A program made the translations under genes and the position numbers. Shown piece by piece: positions 10,251 through 20,378 of a stretch of 57,111 nucleotides of DNA; position 1 is the first letter of the stretch; each line of letters begins with the position of its first letter. The notes beneath the pieces were generated by a model. The model did not search any database. It was not told the DNA's origin and worked only from the letters and a program-made list of their open reading frames with translations. This stretch comes from Perkinsus olseni (lineage: Eukaryota > Perkinsozoa > Perkinsida > Perkinsidae), in contig JABANP010000335.1 of assembly GCA_013115135.1 (NCBI GenBank), positions 1 through 57,111 of the forward strand. The letters are read 5' to 3'.

Positions 10251-10790
10251 TTAATCACAATCCGTTCCTTTAATCACAATCTTCACACGCTTCGGCACCG
10301 GGGGCTGCATCTCCGGTGTCTGAGGACCTCTGGCTCGTGATTGACTGCGTTTCTTCGGCCGTCTAGAGGCGGTCGATCCTCCATACCTAAGACCATTGCG
10401 TGCTCCCGGAGGAAGCACACTCTCGTCGATTTGTCCATCCCGCTTCCGATGGCGCTTCGCACCTCTGAAGTATACTCTTACAGCTTTCCATTGCTCGATC
10501 GCCTCAGGTTTTCTATCCTCGTCGTACCTGCGGGCGACGGCCACTGCATGCCCACAAACTTAGCATTTGCCCCACTCAGGGCAGGTGCAATAAGAGGATG
10601 ATCGTCCATTGCGGGGGTAACGAACCAAGCAGAAGGTATTACGACATTGTCGGGCTTCCTCGAAATTCACGTGGCTTGCAGCGATGAAGCTTCTGGCGGA
10701 GCCGCCGTAATCTTCGTCCGGTATGATATGGTGTGCAAGGAAACGTCCTTCTGGTAATCGAGCTTTATGATCACGTGATCACGATCATGG
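10251..10790 (-). pseudogene. Second Mutator-like transposase C-terminus with SWIM zinc finger
   Basis: Minus-strand reading open from about 10790: ARLPEGRFLAHHII, then CTCPEWGKC, an in-frame TAA, then VCGHAVAVARRYDED. The CxC...CxH pattern followed by an A/V-rich helix is the SWIM zinc finger that ends many MULE transposases and binds DNA. The last 100 residues are basic (RRPKKRSQSRARG), like nuclear-targeting tails. The reading breaks upstream exactly in the palindrome cluster 10768-10809. It lies opposite in strand to the main transposase, so the TIRs enclose remains of two genes or a nested insertion. Confidence 0.65.
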
Positions 10791-11097
10791 GAATGATCAC
10801 GATCATTCCATCGTTACTACTCCCTTGTTCACTTGTTCAGGTTAGAGGCCGCGGTCGCCCTTGCCTCTGTTGGACGAAGACTAGGACTTAGTCACCACGT
10901 CAATCAGGCTGAGCCTGACAGGCTCTGTGAGTTGGGGATCTCATGCTTGTCCCCCACCACGGAATACCTTCTGAACTAGCTATGTGCGTTTCATAATGCG
11001 ACTCTCACTCTCGTGCCGAGTTGAATCATTTAATGAGGTCTAATAGACGTCGTCTATCGCGACAATATCGTTACGACCCTTAGTCACGGTGACTAAG
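10768..11097. repeat. Palindrome cluster
   Basis: 10768-10781 (perfect 14-mer), 10790-10809 (9-nt arms, 2-nt centre), 10904-10918 (7-nt arms, centre 1), 11043-11057 (7, centre 1), 11079-11097 (9, centre 1). The first two sit at the upstream break of the minus-strand SWIM pseudogene. Confidence 0.85.
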
Positions 11098-11131
11098 TCA
11101 CCTATAGCCCATTGTTCCTGGCCCTTTTCTT

Positions 11132-11463
11132 ATGAGTTCGCGTCAGAGTTGGGGAAACGACTGGGATAGTGGTGACCATGACTGTGGAAGTGATTGGGGA
11201 TATGACTGGAGTAATAGTGAATGGAGATATAATTGGGGTAGTAATTGGGGATATAACTCCAGCAGTGATTGGGGATATAACTCTAGCAGTGATTGGGGAT
11301 GTAACTGGAACAGTGATCGGGGATACGACTGTGACGAAAGGTGGGGATATGGTTGGTCTTCCGACTGGGGAAAGGACAATTATGCTTACAGCGGGGACTG
11401 GGCATCGTCCGTATCGCACAACAGGGGATTGAGTGAGCGCGTGGAATCGACGCCTCACTCGGA
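11132..11463 (+). repeat. Short tandem repeats coding a Trp/Gly/Ser/Asp-rich stretch
   Basis: Between about 11160 and 11360, degenerate units of about 21-24 bp built around gtgattggggatataac are repeated. In one frame they read as SDWGYN/SDWGCN repeats directly ahead of the transposase ORF and overlapping its start. Because the unit is near a multiple of three, other frames are also open, so coding is unproven. It may be a disordered N-terminal exon of the transposase or a minisatellite. Confidence 0.5.
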
Positions 11464-13930
11464 TTGCGACAATACAAAACCACTGAGACGGAGGATGCAG
11501 GGACGTCGCACGAGGAGAGCAGTGCTGGAAGTGGCACTGAGCCGCTTAGTAATGATGACATGGAGACACCTCAGGTGACACAGTACGTGGTGTTCGTCAA
11601 GTACTTCTTTCTGTTGCAGGAAGACGGCTCATTTCCAGTCGAAGACGCTCGCTGGTTGAAGTGGGATGCCACAGTATGGCAATTCCGTGGCTTCCTCTGC
11701 CTTGATGCGGATGAGGAGTACTCGAGTTTGAAGGAAATACCGAAGCTGGTCGATCAGGTGTCAGCGCAGTTTGGAGATGATACCGGTGGCATGTTTCGCT
11801 TTTTAAACAGCCGTGGCGCTCGGAAGGGGCGATGTGATTGGGATGCCTTCTGGAATCTCACATGCTCGCAACATATACCATGTTCGGTGCAGCTGCGGCT
11901 AATACTTGAGCCAGGCAGCCCCCATCATAAACAACGTGTGAGGATCTATAGAAATCGCGAGTGTCATGGCGATATTGCTAGAGAAGATAGCAAAGAGGCG
12001 AAATATGTCAAATTCCCACCGAAGGTCCGTATGGCTATGTTGAAATGCATCGAGGTCAATCCCTCCACCACGGCCACTATGCTGTATAACAAGTTTTTTC
12101 TTAAGGATTGCGGTGGTGCAGTGCCAGAGTCAGCCGATGCTATCAACCAACGAAAGCGAGTGAAAGAGGCAATCAGCAACTTAAAGAGGAGCTATGCCAA
12201 GTCTCTGCGGAAACAGTGCCTCGAAACAGTTGGTGCTTTCATCAAAGACCTCGAGCCCTTCAAATGGGATCTGCTGGAGTGGGATAAGGCGATGAGTGCT
12301 CTGGATGCTGGGTCGCATCTTCGCCCATCTATTATCAGCCTGGATCACTACGTCGACAAGTCAGCTTTCGCGGTGCCTGTGTCAAGCACTCTATGTTTGC
12401 AGTCAGCCTACTTTTTGCAGCGCTGCGCTGGGGAGACTCAGGGCATAACCCTGTACTGCGATGGGCAGCAGAGCTCAATTCGCGGCTGTGCGGCTCAACT
12501 GTTCTTCGTTGGTGCGTCACGCGTAGAGTATGATGACGTGAAGCAAGACTATCAAACTTCTATGGTACCCCTTATTCTCGGAATCGTGTCGGAGGAGACC
12601 TTTCAGGCTATCAGAGCTATATTCGAGGCTGTGAAATCCCTCTTACAAAAAGACGGCTCCGGATGGGATCGATGTGAGAGTGACCTGCGTCTGCAGCGAT
12701 GCTGGTCCTGGCATAGTGAAAGCTGTGAGAGCGAGCTTTCCGTCAGCCTTCTCTCACAGATGTCGCTACCACCGCGAAGAGAACGTGAAGACCAAGTCCG
12801 GGTTGTCCAAATTAGAACGTGAGCAAGCCTTACTTATATCGCGCCTTCTGGCAGCAGCGCCGGACGATGAGGCGTACGAAGGGCTACTAAGAGCTCTGAC
12901 CGAAGACTCAGCGGTTTCCAACAAGACGAGCGCTTACTTCAACGCATCCAGCAGACGTGATGTGTTTGGCGACCCCCGCCTTCCCACTATTGTTGATCAG
13001 AGATTGACGATTGTCACCGCAGACAACAATTTGTCTGAATCGTTCAATGCCTCCACTCAGAGGTCACACCAGGCGGGACAGAAAGCCCAAAGGCGCTTTA
13101 ATTCTGGACCCGAGGTAAGATGTCTGTTATAACCAGAAATCCGCAATTCCTGTGCCACATGTCGTCTTCAGGTCATGAGCTTCGTGCGCTCCGTTCTTTT
13201 GGGCCTCGACGTTCTCAAGCGAGGAGTCTTCCTCGCTGACAATGCTCTGCGGGTAGCTGTGGCAATTGGTGACGCGGATAAAGCAGCGACTCGCCCGTCA
13301 TCGCATGTGTATGTCTACCCCACGAGGAAAGAGTTCCTGGTCGCTTCCTCCGACCGAGGCTCCAGCGAGCTGACTGAGGCTGATGCAGCTGCGTGGGAGA
13401 GACGAGACTACACTACAGTGCGTGATTGGGCCTGGAACGTCATGACTATTTATCGGGTGCATTTTGAAGCTCGCTTTGCGAATTATGAATCGATGTCTCC
13501 CTACGTGTGCTCCTGTCCGAGATATGGCCAATACGGGACTTGTTACCACGTACACATGGTCATATCCCGCTTGTCCGATCAAACGTCAAGCGAACCTTCA
13601 CATCAGCTACCAAATGTACAACCGCCACCAAGAGAAATGAGCGGGACTGCAGGAATTGTGACTAACGGATTAGGGCAAGAGAGCGCCTTTGATGTACTGA
13701 TTGCGGATGGCAGCAAACGTAAACGTGGGAGGCCTACTCATAAGCCCCCAGCGCTCAAGCGAGCGAAGACTGATGTGACACCGCTACTTCCAACGAGGTC
13801 AGTGGCCGAAGCCTTGTGCACGAACCAGAGTGGAGGGTCATCTTCCAGTGCATCTGTTGCTGATCCAGCTGTTGGCTCGCATCTTGATCTCCCTCCAGGC
13901 GTGGGGGCAACTCTCTCCAAGAGCGTCTAG
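11464..13930 (+). pseudogene. Mutator-like (MULE) transposase, one intron, one frameshift
   Basis: Three parts. 11464 to about 12650: residues 330-440 carry the start of the DDE domain (TLYCDGQQ, first Asp at 333; PLILGIVSEETFQA). A one-base shift near 12650, at an AAAAA run, moves the frame to 12674-13114: CSDAGPGIVKAV gives the second Asp, then HRCRYHREENVK, then NNLSESFNAS the likely catalytic Glu. A 57-nt GT-AG intron (13115-13171) joins in phase to 13172-13930: SWIM finger CSCPRYGQYGTCYH, then an AT-hook (KRGRP) and a Ser-rich tail. This is the cut-and-paste enzyme that would mobilise the surrounding TIR element. Only the frameshift blocks it; a sequencing error at the homopolymer could explain that. 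Confidence 0.85.
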
Positions 13931-15343
13931 TTTCCTGACGGATTACCACCGATGTAATGAATCGCTACGAATTCATGCGTCATGGCACGGTTTTATGCAG
14001 GTCCTCGGCGCGATATGGATTCGAGTGGCTAATTGAATGACTGATTCACTGGACTGATTTAACTGCAAATATTAGAAGTTATAACTCAGAACTAGCTCTC
14101 AAGGTGCGTCGCTGCAGCAGTGGCGCAGGACTCCAACAAGTTGTTGGCAACAACTCTTTGTGACTCGTAGCTGTGGTTAACAACTACTGAACTTTTCTAC
14201 ATTCCGCTGTTTCTGTTGCAAATATCAGCCGTGCGGTTCAGTGGTACGTGAGCTGTAGCCTGCTCAGCGTGTTTCTCTGCGGAGCAGTTTTGCGTTAGTA
14301 AGTCACTAAGAATAGCAAGGTCAAACCTTGAAGGTTTCGCGAAATTTAGTAACGGGTTTCGCGTAACCAGGTTTCGCGTAACCAGACTCTGGTGCCTGAT
14401 ATACAGCAGACCTGGTTGGAAGTTAACAGTTAAAGCTCTCGTGCCATTCATCTGTATATTCTTCGTCAGCGCTGCTGACTCAGCGGGATCATTCCACGAG
14501 GATACACCCTGACCGTCAGGGCGTGAAACCCTCAACCTGAAGCGGAATGTCACAACGGACGTCGCAATCTGGTACCCTTCACAGTGTGAAGTTCGGATCA
14601 ATATCCTGTTTGCGACAAACTGTTTGGCCGTGATCCAATTATCCTGTATTCTCGGTGCCGCGATCGGAATACGTACTTCCACTACAGCATTGGGGCATTC
14701 TTTGACCGGACGCTGCCATTAAAATTTGAGGATGAAACTCTGGAAACTCGACGGAAATCTGAACGACACTGGGGCAAGATATCATGACATGTTGAGAATG
14801 TTCACAATCTGTTGCTTTTGTACCGAACGATGTTCCATACTCTTCGTAGCAGTTGTGGTTGCAGCGTCAAAGCTGTTGGGAATCTCCTGCTTTCCGTTTA
14901 TTATGTTCCGGAACGGCTGAAATAGCTCTCTGAGTTGTTGAAAATGCCCCCTTCTATTTGTGCTACTCACAACAAGATCTGATCACTGCGAACTCTCTCA
15001 CAAGCTCGCCTGTATACTCGAGTCTCCTCTTACATAAATCAAACACCGGCTTTCGAATTATCTGGGTACAAACTCGACTACCTGATAGTGCAAAACCCAA
15101 CCATGAATGCTTTCAACACAACGCATGATTGACAAAACGCAACAGATGTTGGCATTGTCAAGGTCAATTCCCAACTACTTCGGGTGAGAGCTATCCCAAC
15201 ACACGCGAGTTTAAATTCTCAATCAAAAAACTGTAAAAGCCCTATAGTTGTTCGAAAAGAACGACGGATGTTGTAATTTCCACGGTCGTGTTCCACTTGC
15301 CCGAGCTGTTGACGTTCTGCCTGTTGGGAATGTTCACTCACCC
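13931..15343. other. Non-coding, palindrome-rich
   Basis: No supported gene. Palindromes: 14133-14147 chained with 14139-14155 (arms 7 and 8, centre 1), 14323-14337 (7, centre 1), 14465-14479 (6, centre 3), 14507-14521 (7, centre 1), 14577-14591 (7, centre 1). A short direct repeat of gtttcgcgtaaccag occurs twice near 14350-14385. Confidence 0.7.
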
Positions 15344-15525
15344 CGTATACCAGCATTTCATACACTCTTATTTCGTACACAACCCCAGTTTCAAGTCGTA
15401 CACCGTCATCTCGTACACTCCGCGCACAGAGTGGCGCGAACAGTTCGCTCCCTATAAACAATACAACTTCCTTCGCTCCGTCATTGCACCCAGCGCGCGG
15501 CCCAAAAATGCGACTCAGCAAGCAT

Positions 15526-15770
15526 GGTGTACGAGTCGTGCTCGTGTACGAGTTGTCAGTGTATGAGATTCACGTGTACGAACTTCAAGTGTACGACTTA
15601 CTACATGAACGAGTATTATATGTACGAGTATCATGAGTACGAGGATTACGTGTACGAGTCTCAAGTGTACGAAATGACGATGTATGAATCCGATGAGTGA
15701 ACGAGTATTCAGTGTACGAGCCGTGTACGAAGCGAAAGTGTACGAGTTTTCGGTGTACGAATCGTAATAC
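15526..15770 (-). repeat. 15-bp unit array, GTGTACGA orientation
   Basis: About sixteen units of GTGTACGA (reverse complement of the TIR octamer) plus mostly 7-nt variable stretches; several units are a few bases longer or shorter. Confidence 0.85.
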
Positions 15771-15825
15771 ACCCCAACCCCCTGCGTCCTCAGTGCGGTG
15801 AGGATCATATCGTACAGTTGCAACT

Positions 15826-16061
15826 CGTAGAAACTCTGCTCGTGTACCACAAATTCGTACAGTTTCACCTCGTACAGTTTCCAGTCGTATAGTTTCGCTT
15901 CGTACATTGTCATTTCGTCTTGTTGCACTCAGTACAGTATCATTCCGTACAGTGTCGAATCTCACAGTGTCCACCAGTACAGTGTCATATCGTACAGTGT
16001 CCGCTCGTGCAGTTTCACATAGTGCAGTGTCATATAGTACAGTTTCACCTCGTACAGTGCC
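15826..16061 (+). repeat. 15-bp unit array, TCGTACAG subfamily
   Basis: About fifteen units with core TCGTACAG and variable part often starting tgtc or tttc. The last core base is G rather than C as in the TIR, so this is a distinct sub-family. Confidence 0.85.
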
Positions 16062-16221
16062 AGCAGGCCCCCCGTCCGCGCGAACACTTTGCCTCACCGA
16101 AACTCTCGTTTTCGCCAGCGAAATTCACAGCTCAGTCAATGGCATCAACGCTCCGCCTGATGGGAATAATTTTTCATTCTGCATTTCAAGAAAATGTGTA
16201 CGCATCGTGTCTCAATTTTTA

Positions 16222-16254
16222 AGGCAAGTCGCGGAGCAGCTCCGCGACTTGCCT
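16222..16254. repeat. Palindrome, 16-nt perfect arms, 1-nt centre
   Basis: Arms 16222-16237 and 16239-16254 around a single A. GC-rich, flanked by A/T runs that extend the pairing imperfectly. It sits just inside the right TIR of the composite element. Confidence 0.95.
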
Positions 16255-16334
16255 AAATTTTTTTGCGGAGTGTACGAAATGACGGTGTACGACTTGAAAC
16301 TGGGGTTGTGTACGAAATGAGAGTGTATGGAATG

Positions 16335-16558
16335 CTGGTATACGAGTTGAAAGTGTACGACTATTATGTGTACGGGTGTTGTATGTACGGGTATTACGTA
16401 TACGAGCATCATGTATATGAGTTTTATATGTACGAGTCTCTCGTGTATGAGTATTTTGTGTACGACTATTCGGTGTATGAGTATTTCGTGTACGATTAGG
16501 AAGTGTATGAGTATTCGAGACATGAGTTGAAAATGTACGACTATTTGGTGTACGAAAC
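16335..16558 (-). repeat. Right terminal inverted repeat made of 15-bp units
   Basis: Reverse complement of 8525-8748 with no length change and about 7 substitutions. The order of the variable 7-mers is the same in both copies, so they descend from one array. Confidence 0.9.
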
Positions 16559-17207
16559 GTCCCAGTACGGTACGGGTACGATTACGGTTAAGTACCCGTA
16601 CTACCCGCCACCGCCGTACACAGGTACGGCTGCACAACATGCCACTGGGGACGCTAGCAGCGTCACGCTGCGTGACGCTGCGTGACTCACGCAACGAAGC
16701 TAGGCACTAGCGTTATGCTGAGTACACTCAGTATCATATCCTATGGATCGATTTGTGATTACCGCCAGTCGCTAATGGAATATAGAGTCGTTGTAATGTC
16801 ATTTCTCACATGTCCTCGCCATCCGATGCTAGCCAAGCCACCGACAATCGTTTGTCGAAGGGTTGCAAGCGCTTCCCAGACTGGGAAAGGCACGAGGGCA
16901 ACAAGCTAAAGTGTCCTAGGTGTCACAAGCTCATCGCGGTCAACAAGGGGTCTTACAGCGGGGTGGCTAAGCATGAAGATTCGTGCAAGGAGCAGCATGC
17001 TGAAGCGAAGAAGACCGATAACAAGTTGCTGCAAGATTTCGTCAAGGCTGGTGTTTCTGCGGAGACCGAGGCTCTTCTCATCGAGTTCGTCATCAATAGT
17101 GGCAGCCCACTCAACTTGGTCGACGACAAGCATTTCAGGAAGTTCGTCACTGCCCGCAATCGTAATTATAAGCCCTAACGCCGTGCTTTATCGAACCGCA
17201 TTCTAAG

Positions 17208-17262
17208 CAGGATGGACAATCATTTCCAGGCTGTAACAGCCTGGAAATGATTGTCCATCCTG
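17208..17262. repeat. Palindrome, 27-nt perfect arms, 1-nt centre
   Basis: Arms 17208-17234 and 17236-17262 around one A; no mismatches. It lies between the BED-finger part and the catalytic part of the hAT pseudogene, where the reading frame is lost. Confidence 0.97.
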
Positions 17263-18392
17263 GCTGCTAAAGGTAAACAGGGTCTCACTGGTCTTCACTC
17301 TAGATCTCGTCTCTTTCAGCGTGGCTCCATGAAGCTCGGAGCGTTAATCTCACGATGGATGTATGGAGCCGAAGCTCTCGATCAAGTTTTCTCAGCTTGA
17401 TGGGGCGTGCAATCATTGAGAAACAATTGAAGGCGGTCGTCCTCGATTTTAGGAAGCTCTCTGGTCGTCATACAACTGAGGCTATTTCGGCTGTCGTAAA
17501 GGACGTGGTGCTTCAGTGTGGTCTTGTCGGCCGTGTTCGTGCTATCACCAGTGATGCTGCTGCTGTGAACGTCAAGGCGGTGAAGCTTCTTGCGTGCGAC
17601 GACGAGTTCACCGACGGTCGAGAAATTTGTCATCTCTTGTGTGGCGCCCAGAAACTCCATCTCAGCGTGGTGAACTCTCTCTCTGTTTGGGGCCGTTCCA
17701 GCTCTGATGTCCTTTCATCTGACTCCGTTGGCAATGACGGCGATGTTGAAAGGGGCAGAGCACCGGAGTCACAGCCTGAGTCAGGCGAAAGTGATCTATC
17801 AGATTGGCTAAACGGGGCCACAGACACTGAGTCTGAGGATGTCGACGAGAAGTGCGATATGGCATGGTCTTCTAGAGTTGAGAGGCAGGTTCGTCGGAAC
17901 AACCTGCCCCTCCTGGCGACTTTAATCAAGCTAAGAGCTCGTGGGCGCTTGGTGCGTCGAAGCAACATTGCTTGGTCAGAGTTGGAGGGTTGCATCAAGA
18001 AAGAAAAGGAGTCTATAGGGGATTCCACCAAGGTCAAGATTATACCACGGGATATTATAACCCGTTGGAACTCTACTATATTCCTAATCCGATGGTTTCT
18101 GGACGATGCGAACAAGAAGGGGTTTATCAACTTTCGATCCATATGCATCAAACGTCGTCCGAGTGACAACTTGAGAAAGCACATGGCCCGGTACAAGTTG
18201 GACTTCGACGACTTCGCTAATGCCGAGAATGTGCACTGTGTTGTAACTGACATAGAGTTAGCAACAAGGCTCCTTTCCGGGAGCCGATATTGCTCTCTCT
18301 CTGCTGAGGCCGGTGATACGAAGCTTGGTTACTCGATTGTCATCTAAAACCGAAGGTCATGGTCGGCTGGCTAAGATGTCGAAAGGCATGGT

Positions 18393-18414
18393 GGACAGTG
18401 ACTGTCCGACAGTC
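18393..18414. repeat. Two chained palindromes at a hAT frame break
   Basis: 18393-18407 and 18400-18414, both 7-nt arms with 1-nt centre; the right arm of the first is the left arm of the second. They fall where the hAT reading frame shifts. Confidence 0.9.
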
Positions 18415-18767
18415 TGAAGCAGTACTTCAAATATGTTTTACAGTGCGACGGAAACTCTGGTATCCTCATACAAGCATCTACCTATCTTCATCCTCGATAT
18501 GCTTCTACGGAGGGCTTGGCCGCGAGTCAGGCAGCAGTGAAGCAAGCGGCGGTATTTTTCGGTGTTGATAGCGACTCCGATGAGGTGGTGAAGGATGATG
18601 ACGTTGATGCAAATGGTATGGAGGTGAATCATGAAGATGGACTACTGAGCTGCCTGAATCGTCGAGAGCTCACTGACCAGCCAGTTAACATATCGATCCT
18701 TGATCGCGAACTAGACATATACAAGAGAGATCTACATAGTGGCAAGTGGCACGGGTTGGTGGACTAG

Positions 18768-18938
18768 TAAATCATCATTTACTGCGTGGCCACTGGCCAC
18801 GCAGTAAATGATGATTTAAGCATATAAGCCACAGATACTTTAAGTATCTGTGGCGATAAGTATCATACTTATCGCCAGGTAATTGCCACGCAGATACTAT
18901 CTGCGTGAAATATCTGCCAGACAGTATCGACTCGATAC
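18768..18938. repeat. Run of five palindromes after the hAT stop codon
   Basis: 18768-18818 (25-nt perfect arms, centre 1), 18828-18854 (13, centre 1), 18852-18876 (12, centre 1, overlapping by three bases), 18887-18907 (10, centre 1), 18924-18938 (7, centre 1). The first begins on the base after the TAG at 18765-18767. Nearly the whole 170 bp can fold into consecutive hairpins. Confidence 0.95.
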
Positions 18939-18950
18939 GCGGTAGTGGAG

Positions 18951-19230
18951 AACTCACAACACAGTGGTGCCACACCTTTCACGAGAAATCACGGACTTGC
19001 ACACAGGGCAAGGTATCAACGATCAGCCACAAGCCTCTGCACGAGAGTCTCGTGCATCTCGTGACGATAATAAATGATCGACCAACGAGTATCTTACAGG
19101 ATCTAAAGGATAAAATGATGAAGCTCTGCGCCCTATTTTTAACAGAAGCATAGAATCGTCACATGCCTAGAAATTGCAGCAGTCAGGCCTTGTGAAGTGT
19201 CAGCCATCTCGAGAAAGGGTCCTGCCATAT
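18951..19230 (+). repeat. Dispersed repeat D, copy 1
   Basis: About 270 bp matching 33520-33796 with roughly 80 percent identity by eye (shared: CACACCTTTCACGAGAAA-like start, CAGAAGCATAGAATCGTCAC). This copy holds an 18-nt insertion at 19046-19063 that generates the 1-nt-centre palindrome 19038-19056; the other copy lacks it. Confidence 0.8.
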
Positions 19231-19363
19231 CCAGTTCAACCCGCTAGCAGCAGGTTCGAATACAAGCGGTATGTTGCCAGGGAGGGTAAAGAAGGGGTAC
19301 TTCCCCCGCCTCAATTCTTGAGAAGGAGGCCGATCTCCCAGCAGCGTCGATGTCGATTACAGT

Positions 19364-19746
19364 GTCGATGTCTCTTTGGCCGTCGGCCAAAGACATCGAC
19401 ATTAAAGTCGAGTTATTCTGGCGTCCCCTCGTTATGAATGATTCATAACGAGGAGACGCCGAAATGGCCGACACGGCATGGAAGCATCACGAGTTGTGAT
19501 TCACAATGAATCTGTGTCGCGGTATCAGATCGATGGGCTGTATCATATGTGTCTCTAATAATAGTTGGGAGCTGAGAGTATCAGCTGAGTTGTTAACCGT
19601 TCGAGTTACATCTGCGGATGGCTCAAAGTTCCGTCCATGTTCAGTAACCATGACTAGTCAACACTGTTGACTCAACACAATAACCGCCTCTCACCAATAA
19701 CCATGACTAATAGTCAAGTGATGTATAAAGTGTAAACTCAGTTTAC
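19364..19746. repeat. Palindrome cluster
   Basis: 19364-19400 (arms of about 18 with a 2-nt length difference, 1-nt centre), 19420-19460 (20-nt arms, one mismatch, centre 1), 19656-19672 (8, centre 1), 19732-19746 (7, centre 1). No gene is visible from 19.23 to 20.38 kb. Confidence 0.85.
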
Positions 19747-19891
19747 TAAACTGTACACTGTAAACCCAATTTCAGGGTACCACAGTCGCTCACGTCACAA
19801 GTTGTGGAAGTTACATCTTCGTACTTGAACTAAAGCAACAGAAATTCCGTTGTGGAATATCCACTAGCGTCGAGCTAGGCTGTGGTGCCAT

Positions 19892-19911
19892 AGTTGTGCA
19901 TCCGCACAACT
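19892..19911. repeat. Hairpin with the same arms as the small LTR
   Basis: AGTTGTGC, 4-nt loop, GCACAACT. Arms are identical to the hairpin inside the 107-bp direct repeats at 6.98 and 8.06 kb, but the loop and flanks differ. Confidence 0.7.
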
Positions 19912-20156
19912 GCCGAGGCGAGCGATATATGTCGTCGCGCTGTAATTCAATTTCCCGTATCACCCTATTGGAAGGTGCTATCAACAATGAGGGATTACTC
20001 GTGGAGAAGTGCCATTGTCATTAGCTTCATGCCACAAAGATATATTTTCCCGGGTTGGCATCATGACAACATAGTAGTTACTGGCGCATTGCTCTAGTGT
20101 GGCTGCGCAACTGCGTGACTCTAGGATTCACCACGGGAGCTATTTCGGCCCGCGGC

Positions 20157-20180
20157 GGCCAGCCGGGCTGGCCCAGCCCG
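20157..20180. repeat. Two chained GC-rich palindromes
   Basis: 20157-20173 and 20164-20180, 8-nt arms, centre 1, sharing nine bases. Confidence 0.9.
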
Positions 20181-20378
20181 CCATATATGAATCCACCAGG
20201 ACAGTGAATGAGGCGCTCGATGGTTGTCCGGCGTACATCTCTGAGTCTGATCTTGCAGTAGCCATACGCCTTGTAGGACGGCCTCATGGTCCTGTCTTAC
20301 AGAGAATCATCATTGCTGCGGAGCGTCTTGCAAGCTTGGTGTATTTAGTTCGCCCCCTTTTACTCGGCGTCTTAACGA

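Larger units (their letters stand above)
15344..16344. repeat. 1-kb inverted structure next to the right TIR
   Basis: About 80 bp at 15344-15424 is repeated inverted at 16265-16344, immediately inside the right TIR, and continues the same 15-bp unit array. The two arms enclose two further 15-bp arrays in opposite orientation, so the whole kilobase is a large imperfect palindrome centred near 15.8 kb. Confidence 0.8.
8525..16558. mobile_element. Composite Mutator-like/foldback element with long sub-repeated TIRs
   Basis: Inverted copies at 8525-8748 and 16335-16558 (both 224 bp, about 7 differences by eye) enclose 8 kb holding a plus-strand MULE transposase relic (11.5-13.9 kb) and a second SWIM-finger relic on the minus strand (10.25-10.8 kb). 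Long TIRs made of short tandem sub-repeats are typical of foldback and some Mutator elements. No 9-bp target duplication was found next to the TIRs, so outer ends may differ from the limits given, and nesting of two elements is possible. Confidence 0.65.
16810..18767 (+). pseudogene. hAT-family transposase, broken
   Basis: First part 16810-17178: a BED-type zinc finger (CPRC...HEDSC) for DNA binding, then LLIEFVINSGSPLNLVDD, typical of the hAT region after the finger. A stop and a 55-nt palindrome (17208-17262) interrupt. Second part 17355-18347: DVWSRSS, KAVVLDF, HTTEAISAVV, ITSDAAAVNVKAV, then CHLLCGAQKLHLSVVNSL and ITRWNSTIFLIRWFL, in the order of the hAT catalytic domain with an acidic insert between. 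The frame breaks at 18350-18420, where two chained palindromes lie. The third part reads TYLHPRYA, FFGVDSDSDE and a truncated dimerisation motif (LDRELDIYKRD). The last stop abuts another palindrome. Confidence 0.75.

Noticed and set aside
15207..16694. Overlapping ORFs rich in TVxYD or SYTxx repeats
   Set aside because: Same cause: 15-bp arrays in both orientations.
17630..18253. Minus-strand 207-residue ORF inside the hAT gene
   Set aside because: Antisense shadow; the plus strand carries ordered hAT motifs.
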